From contig CAZOJX010000074.1 of assembly GCA_964580255.1 (NCBI GenBank), forward strand, positions 1 to 9,231: 9,231 nt of DNA, written 5' to 3'. The notes beneath the pieces are model-generated. The model worked only from the letters and a program-made list of their open reading frames with translations, searched no databases and had not been told where the DNA came from. Below, piece after piece: positions 1-5,868 of the stretch. The position numbers and the translations under genes are program-made. The first letter of the stretch is position 1. Every line of letters begins with the position of its first letter. The stretch comes from HGM12587 sp964580255 (GTDB lineage Bacteria; Bacillota; Clostridia; Lachnospirales; Lachnospiraceae).

Positions 1-548
1 ACATAGACAGCTGCAGCTATCAGCCATTGTCAAAGAAAAACATTGTTGTAAATAAGGAGGAAATCGAAGAACTTTTAAGAGAACTTCGTATGAAAACTCC
101 GGACGAGATCAAACGTTATCAGAAGATCCTTGCAAATAAAGATGCGATTCTGAACGATGCACAGGCAAAAGCAGAAGCAATCGTGAATCAGGCAAATCTT
201 CAGCTGAATGAAATGATCAGTGAACAGGAAATCATGAAACAGGCTTATGCCCAGGCCAATGCAGTGGTGGAAGCAGCCAGCATTCAGGCACAGGAAATTT
301 TAAACAGTGCAACAGCAGATGCCAATGAGATCCGTATGGGCGCAATGCAGTATACAGACAGCATGCTTGCCAATATGCAGAGCATTATCCAGAATACAAT
401 GGAAAGCTACAATTCCAGATATGCTTCCCTGATCAATTCCTTAAACGGATATTATGAAATGATCGCTGAAAACCGTCAGGAACTGGCACCGTCCATCTAT
501 GGAGAACCTACTGCAGAATCAGAGCAGGAAGCGGAAACAGAAGAATAA
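1..548 (+). CDS. Coiled-coil protein of unknown function, 5' partial
   Basis: The reading frame is open to the left edge (first complete codon at position 3), so the true start lies outside. A TTG at 27 exists but has no ribosome binding site, and the residues before it (IDSCSYQPL) read as real protein. The visible 181 residues are highly charged and helical. A conserved-looking N-terminal part (NKEEIEELLRELRMKTPDEI) is followed by a long Ala/Gln/Glu-rich coiled coil (about 100 residues) and an acidic tail. There is no signal peptide, membrane helix or catalytic motif. The composition resembles DivIVA-like or ATP-synthase-subunit-b/H-like helical proteins, and such ORFs are often labelled 'ATPase' without good grounds. 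From memory, related Lachnospiraceae proteins sit beside coaD and a ylbJ-like gene, which fits the neighbour here. Its 3' end overlaps the convergent ylbJ-like gene by 30 bases. The function is not known; a scaffolding or cell-envelope role is only a guess. Confidence 0.8.
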   Translation, partial: IDSCSYQPLSKKNIVVNKEEIEELLRELRMKTPDEIKRYQKILANKDAILNDAQAKAEAIVNQANLQLNEMISEQEIMKQAYAQANAVVEAASIQAQEILNSATADANEIRMGAMQYTDSMLANMQSIIQNTMESYNSRYASLINSLNGYYEMIAENRQELAPSIYGEPTAESEQEAETEE

Positions 549-1439
549 AGTCAGTGCGATCAGAGTGATCTTTCCTTTATCAAAAAAATACTGTTTCAGT
601 GAAAGAGGTGTGTCTGACAGGACGCTGCTTGTTTGAAAAAAGCAGCAAAGCCCCCCAAAGGAAAGGGCTGCAATGCCGATGGCAGAACGAAGGGTTCCGT
701 GAGGAAGGCCGGACAGGTAGGAAAGACCATTGGTGATTTCCAAAAGAGCAGCCAGACCGGTGCGCAGGTAAAGGTGTCCGGTGCCGATCAGTGCCAGAAG
801 CCCCTGGGTGATCATGGAAAACAGGATCAGATAACCGCAAAGCTTTATTAAAATCAAAAAACTGTCAATGATACAGACATCGATCAGCCGAAAAACAGGT
901 TCGGTTGAGGATGTCTGTTTTTTTACGGCTTCTATGTTGCCAGTGATCTGCCGGGGACGTGTAAAAAGTCCGAAAAGCAGGGCACTTCCATAAAGCATCA
1001 AAAGATAGGGAAGGGGTTTTGGAGAGCCGATTCCGTAAAGAATCCCGTAGGAAATACAGAACATGGGAGATACATTATTACAGAAGGCGAGAAGATATTG
1101 TCCTTCTTCTTTGGACATTGTCTGCTCTTTGATTTGGAGTGCGATCAGTCTTGCGCCGACCGGATAGCCGCATAAAAATCCGCAGATAGCACAGAATGCG
1201 CCGGTTTTAGAACAGTGAAAGACTTTTTGGAAGATTCCTCCAAACAGTTTTTCAACCAACAGGATACAGGGTGTTTTTAAGATTAGCTGGGAAAGTACTA
1301 AAAAAGGCAGCAGAGTCGGCAGCAGGGTGTCAAACCAGAGAAGAAGTCCTCTTTTGGAAGCCTCCAGGGAAAGTTTTGGAAAACAGAGTAAAAAGCAAAA
1401 CAGTAATAGGATCAAAAGAAAAGGCAGACGTTTTTTCAA
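519..1439 (-). CDS. ylbJ: YlbJ-like sporulation integral membrane protein (nucleoside-recognition/Gate domain)
   Basis: This 306-residue polytopic membrane protein has roughly eight hydrophobic segments. Its signature is GFLCGYPVGARL (residues 87-98) followed by a Lys/Glu-rich loop and LLAFCNNVSPMF. A second, similar half contains LLEITNGLSYLSGL (232-245) and SFGGLCCFFQTSSVL (260-274). This duplicated layout is typical of the nucleoside-recognition/Gate domain in YlbJ and SpmA/SpmB-type proteins. Bacillus YlbJ, needed for forming heat-resistant spores, is about 400 residues, so this one is clearly shorter. The start is a TTG at 1437-1439, supported by a GAGGG ribosome binding site at 1446-1450 on the minus strand with 6-base spacing; I see no in-frame ATG upstream. 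It is divergent from the M23 gene and convergent with the coiled-coil gene. The transported or recognised substrate is unknown. Family assignment is fairly sure, exact orthology to YlbJ less so. Confidence 0.75.
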   Translation of the reverse strand: MKKRLPFLLILLLFCFLLCFPKLSLEASKRGLLLWFDTLLPTLLPFLVLSQLILKTPCILLVEKLFGGIFQKVFHCSKTGAFCAICGFLCGYPVGARLIALQIKEQTMSKEEGQYLLAFCNNVSPMFCISYGILYGIGSPKPLPYLLMLYGSALLFGLFTRPRQITGNIEAVKKQTSSTEPVFRLIDVCIIDSFLILIKLCGYLILFSMITQGLLALIGTGHLYLRTGLAALLEITNGLSYLSGLPHGTLRSAIGIAALSFGGLCCFFQTSSVLSDTPLSLKQYFFDKGKITLIALTLFFCFRFLL

Positions 1440-1445
1440 GCGGTT

Positions 1446-1450
1446 CCCTC
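1446..1450 (-). promoter_or_regulatory. Ribosome binding site fixing the TTG start of the ylbJ-like gene
   Basis: On the minus strand GAGGG stands six bases before the TTG at 1439-1437. It is the only good Shine-Dalgarno match near the 5' end of this reading frame, and no ATG or GTG lies in frame between here and 1530, so it decides the start. Confidence 0.6.
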
Positions 1451-1466
1451 GGGAGAGACTTTGTAC

Positions 1467-1472
1467 ATCATA
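1467..1472 (-). promoter_or_regulatory. Candidate -10 element (TATGAT) for the ylbJ-like gene
   Basis: On the minus strand TATGAT matches the sigma-A -10 consensus at 5 of 6 positions and would start transcription about 20 bases before the TTG codon. The expected -35 region is T-rich and has no good hexamer. A sporulation sigma factor could be used instead, but I see no clear sigma-F or sigma-G box. Weak evidence. Confidence 0.25.
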
Positions 1473-1530
1473 TGCAGACGTTGGAAAAAAAGACGAAAAA
1501 AATGTGGTTCTAAAGAGAAAATGAACTGCA

Positions 1531-1540
1531 TATATATAAA
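1531..1540 (+). promoter_or_regulatory. Candidate -10 region of the M23/relQ operon
   Basis: An AT-only run TATATATAAA lies 26 bases before the M23 start codon in the divergent intergenic region (1440-1565). It could serve as a -10 element. The best -35 seventeen bases upstream is TTCTAA, which is poor. It is offered because this is the only sizeable non-coding stretch ahead of nine same-strand genes. Confidence 0.25.
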
Positions 1541-1565
1541 AGGATTGTACGAACAGAGGGGATTC

Positions 1566-2201
1566 ATGAAGAAAATAAATTCTTTTCGGCCATTTTTCCT
1601 TTTTTTAGGAATATTAACAGTGGTATCACTGGAACTTTTCTATCTGGAACAGTTTGCCGGACAAACGGAAACCCGGACGGAAGACGCCTGTACATATTAC
1701 ATGGAGACCGTTGATGAGATCTTTAATGATTTGAAATGTTTTCCGGTGGCGAAGGAAGAAACCGAAAACGGTTATCCGATGACCTACGAAAATTCCTGGG
1801 GCATGGAGCGGACTTATGGTGGGGAACGCTGTCATGAGGGTTGTGATCTGATGGCAAAGGACAATGTGCGGGGAAAATATCAGGTTTTAAGTATGACGGA
1901 CGGAACGGTGCAGAAAATTGGCTGGCTGGAAATGGGAGGCTGGCGGATCGGCATTTTATCAGATACGGGAATTTATTACTATTATGCACATTTAGACTCC
2001 TATGAGAAAGCCTTTGAAGTTGGAGAGCGGGTTACTGCCGGTCAGGTTCTGGGGCGTATGGGAGATTCCGGTTATGGAAAAGAGCCCGGAACGAAGGGTA
2101 AATTTGAGGTGCACCTTCATGTGGGAATCTATATCAGGGATCTTACGGGACGGGAGCGGGCAGTGAATCCTTACTGGTATCTAAAACAACTGGAAATTTG
2201 A
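1566..2201 (+). CDS. Membrane-anchored M23 (LytM-type) metallopeptidase
   Basis: This 211-residue protein is predicted to cleave peptide cross-links in peptidoglycan outside the membrane. Residues 1-9 are basic and are followed by a hydrophobic stretch (about 10-26), a signal anchor or uncleaved signal peptide. A short linker leads to the M23 domain (about 80-205). All residues expected of an active enzyme are visible: zinc ligands H90 and D94 in HEGCD and H185 in HLH, plus catalytic histidines H142 (AHLDS) and H183. Cysteines C89 and C93 flank the first two ligands. The protein is short and lacks SH3, LysM or coiled-coil domains. The ATG at 1566 is preferred over in-frame ATG 1521 and TTG 1461 because AGAGGGG lies six bases upstream and the basic-hydrophobic anchor starts there. 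It stops 56 bases before the relQ start and probably shares its transcript. SpoIIQ-like or general hydrolase roles are both possible. Confidence 0.85.
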   Translation: MKKINSFRPFFLFLGILTVVSLELFYLEQFAGQTETRTEDACTYYMETVDEIFNDLKCFPVAKEETENGYPMTYENSWGMERTYGGERCHEGCDLMAKDNVRGKYQVLSMTDGTVQKIGWLEMGGWRIGILSDTGIYYYYAHLDSYEKAFEVGERVTAGQVLGRMGDSGYGKEPGTKGKFEVHLHVGIYIRDLTGRERAVNPYWYLKQLEI

Positions 2202-2257
2202 ATAATTGTATGATAAAGTATTGTAGGACTATCATGACTAGAAAGGACATCGAAGCT

Positions 2258-3064
2258 ATGGAAATACAGATGTGGAGAGAAATTCTGATCCCGTATGAGC
2301 TTGCGGTAAAGGAATTGACATTGAAATTCAACCATTTGATAAAAGAGCATCATGACAAGGGGTATTATTCCTCTATCGAGCAGGTGGACGGACGTGTAAA
2401 GACCATTTCCAGTATTCTTGACAAATGCAGAAAAAAAGGGATTTCCATAGAAGATGTAACGACAAAGATCGAGGACATCGCAGGGATCCGCATTATCTGC
2501 CAGTTTGTGGAGGATATTGAACGGGTGGTGGAACTGCTTCATAACCGTTCTGATATTGAGATCAAGCAGGAAAAGGATTATGTGAAGGAGCCAAAGGACA
2601 GCGGTTATCGAAGCTATCATATGATCGTCTGGTATACGGTGGAGACGATGGACGGTCCGAAACGGATCATGGTAGAAATCCAGATCCGCACGATGGCGAT
2701 GAATTTCTGGGCGACGGTAGAGCATTCTTTGCAGTACAAATATAAGATGCATATTCCGAAGGAGATTGAAGAACGACTTTTGAAATCTGCGGAAGCGGTG
2801 GTGGTTCTGGATAAGGAAATGAGCCAGGTACGCCTGGAGATCATGGATGCACAGAATGCTTTCCAAAGACAGGCAAGGCTGGTCGCAGATATTCTGAATA
2901 CCATTCAGAACATGTATCGTGTGGCAGAGGCCGATGAAATGTCCCGGATTCAGGATGAATTTTATCAGATTTACTCGATGAATAATTTAGAACAATTAGA
3001 ACAGTTTCACAGGAAACTGGATACACTTGCCGAAGGGTATCGTGCCCAGGCATTAAACGAATGA
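2258..3064 (+). CDS. relQ: RelQ-like small alarmone synthetase, (p)ppGpp synthetase, with C-terminal extension
   Basis: A 268-residue cytoplasmic enzyme expected to transfer pyrophosphate from ATP to GDP or GTP, making ppGpp or pppGpp. It has the RelA/SpoT synthetase domain but no HD hydrolase, TGS or ACT domain. Visible motifs are GRVKTISSILDK (45-56), DIAGIRI (73-79, probable Mg ligand D73), DYVKEPKDSGYRSYH (107-121) and VEIQIRTMAMNFWATVEH (139-156, catalytic Glu probably E140). From recall, the domain closely resembles Bacillus YjbM/RelQ (about 211 residues), but here about 55 further helical residues follow. The ATG at 2258 is chosen because its N-terminus lines up with YjbM and AAAGGA lies ten bases upstream. 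TTG 2198 and ATG 2210 or 2234 are in-frame alternatives. The rsmF-like gene follows after 8 bases. RelP is the other possibility, but the NFWATVEHSLQYKY block favours RelQ. Confidence 0.9.
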   Translation: MEIQMWREILIPYELAVKELTLKFNHLIKEHHDKGYYSSIEQVDGRVKTISSILDKCRKKGISIEDVTTKIEDIAGIRIICQFVEDIERVVELLHNRSDIEIKQEKDYVKEPKDSGYRSYHMIVWYTVETMDGPKRIMVEIQIRTMAMNFWATVEHSLQYKYKMHIPKEIEERLLKSAEAVVVLDKEMSQVRLEIMDAQNAFQRQARLVADILNTIQNMYRVAEADEMSRIQDEFYQIYSMNNLEQLEQFHRKLDTLAEGYRAQALNE

Positions 3065-3072
3065 GGTGACTT

Positions 3073-4455
3073 ATGGATTTTCCAGCAGCATTTACAGAAA
3101 AAATGAAAAATATCCTTGGAGAGGAATATGAAGACTTTTTAAAAGGCTACGAAAGGACCAGACATTACGGACTGCGTGTGAACCGCACCAAATTAAGTGC
3201 AGATCAGTTTGCAAAGATGAGCATGTATGATCTTGTGCCGGTGCCTTGGATCGACAATGCATTTGAATATGAAGATCACGTATCTCCGGCAAAACACCCG
3301 TATTACTTTGCGGGAATGTATTATCTGCAGGAGCCAAGCGCCATGACTCCGGCAAACCTGCTTCCGATCGAACCGGGAGACCGGGTGCTGGATCTTTGTG
3401 CAGCACCGGGCGGAAAAGCAACGGAGCTGGGAGCAAAATTAAACCATCAGGGGCTTTTGGTAGCAAATGATATCAGTAATTCCAGAGCCAAGGCATTACT
3501 TAAAAATATTGAACTTTTCGGAATTCCAAATGTTTTAGTGACAAGTGAACCGCCGGAAAAGCTGGCAGAAAAATTTCCGGCCTTTTTTGATAAGATCCTG
3601 ATCGATGCGCCATGCTCCGGAGAAGGCATGTTCCGTAAAAATCCGGGCATGATGAAGGATTGGGAAACCTATGGACCAAAGCATTACAGTGAACTGCAAA
3701 GATCCATTGTTCCTCATGCCCTTCGTATGCTGAAGCCGGGCGGAATGCTTTTATATTCTACATGCACCTTTTCACCGGAAGAAAATGAAGGCTCCGTAAA
3801 ATATATGATGGAGCTGGATCCGGATCTTGAAATCGTGGAAATCCCGAATCGTTATGAAGGTTTTGCGCCGGGAAGACCGGAGCTGATCGAAGGGGGTACG
3901 GAGGATCTGAAAAAATGTGTCCGCATCTGGCCCCATAAAATGAACGGAGAGGGACATTTTATTGCACTTCTTCGCAAAAAATCCAGCGAAGAAGTCCCAG
4001 AGAAAAAAGTGAAGCCGAAAAAGGAAAAAGCACTTCCGGCACTTTTGGAAGAATTTATGAAGGAATGCGATTATCCGATCAATGGAAGTGACATTGAAAT
4101 TCAGGAAGATCGTGTTTATGTGATGCCGGAGGGCATTAAAGGAATGAAAGGGCTTCGTTTCTTAAGGAGCGGACTTCTTTTGGGAACTCTGACCAAGGAT
4201 CGGTTTGAACCGAGTCAGGCATTTGCCATGGTTTTGAAAAAAGAACAGTATCGTGCAGTCATCGATCTGTCAAGCCTGGATCACCGGGTAATCCGCTATC
4301 TGAAGGGTGAGACCATTGAGGTGGACGATCTGCCGCTGAAACGGCAGAAAGGCTGGCAGCTGGTGTGCGTTGATGGTTTTCCTCTGGGCTGGGGCAAACT
4401 GGTAAACGGTAGCCTGCGGAATAAATACCTTCCGGGCTGGAGATGGCAGTCATGA
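3073..4455 (+). CDS. rsmF: RsmF-like (NOL1/NOP2/Sun family) rRNA cytosine-C5 methyltransferase
   Basis: A 460-residue SAM-dependent RNA m5C methyltransferase, probably acting on 16S rRNA. The N-terminal RNA-binding part (1-95) is followed by a Rossmann methyltransferase core. Motif I is LDLCAAPGGK (106-115). Motif IV is DAPCSGEG with C181, and motif VI is STCTF with C231; these are the two catalytic cysteines of the family. A Lys/Glu-rich linker (about 301-320) leads to a C-terminal RsmF-type/PUA-like region ending PLGWGKLVNGSLRNKYLPGWRW minus its first residues. This C-terminal extension separates it from RsmB, which has an N-terminal NusB domain. The ATG at 3073 is supported by GAGGTGA overlapping the relQ stop codon, which suggests coupling. 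The stop overlaps the next start. The exact target base cannot be read from sequence; E. coli RsmF modifies C1407 of 16S rRNA. Confidence 0.92.
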   Translation: MDFPAAFTEKMKNILGEEYEDFLKGYERTRHYGLRVNRTKLSADQFAKMSMYDLVPVPWIDNAFEYEDHVSPAKHPYYFAGMYYLQEPSAMTPANLLPIEPGDRVLDLCAAPGGKATELGAKLNHQGLLVANDISNSRAKALLKNIELFGIPNVLVTSEPPEKLAEKFPAFFDKILIDAPCSGEGMFRKNPGMMKDWETYGPKHYSELQRSIVPHALRMLKPGGMLLYSTCTFSPEENEGSVKYMMELDPDLEIVEIPNRYEGFAPGRPELIEGGTEDLKKCVRIWPHKMNGEGHFIALLRKKSSEEVPEKKVKPKKEKALPALLEEFMKECDYPINGSDIEIQEDRVYVMPEGIKGMKGLRFLRSGLLLGTLTKDRFEPSQAFAMVLKKEQYRAVIDLSSLDHRVIRYLKGETIEVDDLPLKRQKGWQLVCVDGFPLGWGKLVNGSLRNKYLPGWRWQS

Positions 4456-5159
4456 TGCGGTTGGATAAATTTTTGTGCGAAATGGGTGTTGGAACCCGCA
4501 GTGAAGTAAAATCCTGTCTGAAAAAAGGACAGGTAACGGTTGACGGGGAAGTGATCAAACGACCGGAAACCAAAATTGACGAACAAACAAGCTGTATCTG
4601 CTATCTGGGACAGGAACTTGTCTATGAAGCGGTGCAGTATTTTCTGCTGAATAAACCGTCCGGCTGTGTGACGGCGACAAGAGACAAGCTTTCCGAAACG
4701 GTAATGGAGTTTCTGCCAGAGAACCGGAGGGACGATCTGTTTCCGGTGGGAAGACTTGATAAGGACACGGAAGGCCTTCTTCTGATCACCAATGACGGAC
4801 AGCTGGCTCACGAATTGCTTTCCCCGAAAAAGCATGTAGATAAGACCTATTTTGCAGTGGTAGAGGGCGAAGTGAAGAAAGAACATATCGGTCAGTTTTT
4901 AGAGGGACTGGATATCGGAGACGAGACTCTGACCATGCCGGCCGTATTAAAAATCTTAAGCTCCGGGGCGGTTTCAGAGATTGAACTGACCATTCAGGAG
5001 GGAAGATTCCATCAGGTAAAGCGTATGTTTGAAGCAGTTGGCTGCAAAGTGACTTACCTCAAACGTATTTCCATGGGACCTTTAGGACTGGGAGATTTGG
5101 AGCCGGGACAGGTTCGGACACTGACAGCAGAAGAAATTGAAAAATTGCGTAACAGATAA
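4452..5159 (+). CDS. rsuA: RsuA/RluB-family rRNA pseudouridine synthase
   Basis: A 235-residue enzyme that isomerises uridine to pseudouridine in rRNA. An N-terminal S4 RNA-binding domain (about 1-48, MRLDKFLCEMGVGTRSEVK) precedes the catalytic domain. The signature GRLDKDTEGLLLITNDG (100-116) carries the catalytic Asp D103. Further family blocks are LNKPSG (66-71) and the GRFHQVKRM block toward the end. The length matches E. coli RsuA (about 231 residues, 16S U516) better than RluB (about 290), so RsuA is the better label; the target base is inferred. Three ATGs are in frame at 4443, 4452 and 4455. GGAG at 4439-4442 is too close to the first and nine bases from the second, so 4452 is chosen. 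That ATG overlaps the rsmF stop codon as ATGA, a typical arrangement for translational coupling between two enzymes working on the same ribosomal subunit. Confidence 0.9.
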   Translation: MMRLDKFLCEMGVGTRSEVKSCLKKGQVTVDGEVIKRPETKIDEQTSCICYLGQELVYEAVQYFLLNKPSGCVTATRDKLSETVMEFLPENRRDDLFPVGRLDKDTEGLLLITNDGQLAHELLSPKKHVDKTYFAVVEGEVKKEHIGQFLEGLDIGDETLTMPAVLKILSSGAVSEIELTIQEGRFHQVKRMFEAVGCKVTYLKRISMGPLGLGDLEPGQVRTLTAEEIEKLRNR

Positions 5160-5178
5160 GAAAGAATGGAGAAGACCA

Positions 5179-5868
5179 ATGATCGAACATATTCAGGCTG
5201 TTCTGTTTGATATCGATGGAACTTTAGTAGATTCCATGGGTGTCTGGCATGACATTGATATCGAATATTTTAATTTATTGCAGATGGTAATGCCGCCAAC
5301 CCTTCAAAAAGATATTGAGGGAATGAGTTTTACGGAAACGGCAGTTTATTTTAAGGAAACATTTCAGCTGACAGAAAAAACAGTGGAAGACATTAAGCTG
5401 GACTGGATCCGCATGGCACATGAAAAATATCTCTATGAGATCAAGGCAAAGCCGGGTGCCAAAGAATTCATGACATTTTTAAAGGAAAAGGGAATTAAGA
5501 TCGGCTGTGCCACCAGTAATGACAGAAATCTGGCAATGGCTGCATTGAAGCCTCATGGATTTCTGGAAAAAGTAGATGTTTTGTGTACTGCATGTGAAGT
5601 CAATGCAGGAAAGCCTGCGCCGGATATTTATCTGAAAGCAGCGCAGGAGCTGGGCGTGGCACCGGAACATTGTCTGGTGTTTGAAGATGTTCCGAATGGT
5701 ATGCGTGCCGGAAAAGCGGCCGGTATGACGGTAATCGGCGTGGAAGATGAACATTCCAAGCCGTATAAAAAAGAAATTGATGAAATCTGCGATGCTTATA
5801 TCAAAGATTATTATGAACTGTTAGATGGAAAATTAGAGGTTGCATATGAGCTTTCTTCCGGTAAGTAA
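5179..5868 (+). CDS. HAD-superfamily (subfamily IA, beta-phosphoglucomutase-like) phosphatase
   Basis: A 229-residue cytoplasmic hydrolase expected to remove phosphate from, or isomerise, a small phosphorylated metabolite. Motif I is FDIDGTLVDS with nucleophile D11 and general acid D13. A helical cap (about 17-85) follows. Motif II is the ATSN segment with S113, motif III is K145 in the GKPAPDIYLKAA block, and motif IV is VFEDVPNG with E169 and D170. All catalytic positions are intact. The overall layout fits phosphoglycolate phosphatase or beta-phosphoglucomutase relatives, but the cap sequence does not let me name a substrate. The ATG at 5179 is supported by GGAG at 5168-5171 with seven-base spacing. 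A TTG at 5137 is in frame but would extend back into rsuA without a ribosome binding site. It starts 19 bases after rsuA and its last 23 bases overlap the ygiQ-type gene, so it belongs to the same transcript. Confidence 0.88.
   Translation: MIEHIQAVLFDIDGTLVDSMGVWHDIDIEYFNLLQMVMPPTLQKDIEGMSFTETAVYFKETFQLTEKTVEDIKLDWIRMAHEKYLYEIKAKPGAKEFMTFLKEKGIKIGCATSNDRNLAMAALKPHGFLEKVDVLCTACEVNAGKPAPDIYLKAAQELGVAPEHCLVFEDVPNGMRAGKAAGMTVIGVEDEHSKPYKKEIDEICDAYIKDYYELLDGKLEVAYELSSGK

Noticed and set aside
558..578. GATCA-GAG-TGATC hairpin followed by TTTCCTTT after the coiled-coil gene stop
   Set aside because: A stem of only 5 bp with a 3-base loop and an interrupted T tract is too weak to call an intrinsic terminator.
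887..929. Inverted repeat (GCCGAAAAACAG paired with CTGTTTTT...CGGC) with a T run, terminator-like
   Set aside because: It lies inside the ylbJ-like coding region, the stem is mostly A:T with a 16-base loop and a 3-base bulge, and it encodes an ordinary cytoplasmic loop. Probably chance.
1461..1565. N-terminal extension of the M23 peptidase from TTG 1461 or ATG 1521
   Set aside because: There is no good ribosome binding site for either, and the extension would precede a normal signal-anchor start that has AGAGGGG at the right spacing.
2198..2234. Possible internal promoter (TTGAAT and TATGAT) before relQ
   Set aside because: The two hexamers are not properly spaced for each other (5 bases), and no good -35 lies 17 bases before TATGAT.
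2171..2866. Long minus-strand open frame of 231 codons opposite relQ
   Set aside because: It is antisense to a clearly recognised gene, rich in His/Phe/Ile as expected of reverse-frame translation, and matches no family.
4296..4886. Minus-strand open frame of 196 codons across the rsmF/rsuA junction
   Set aside because: It is antisense to two recognised genes, and its composition is not protein-like.
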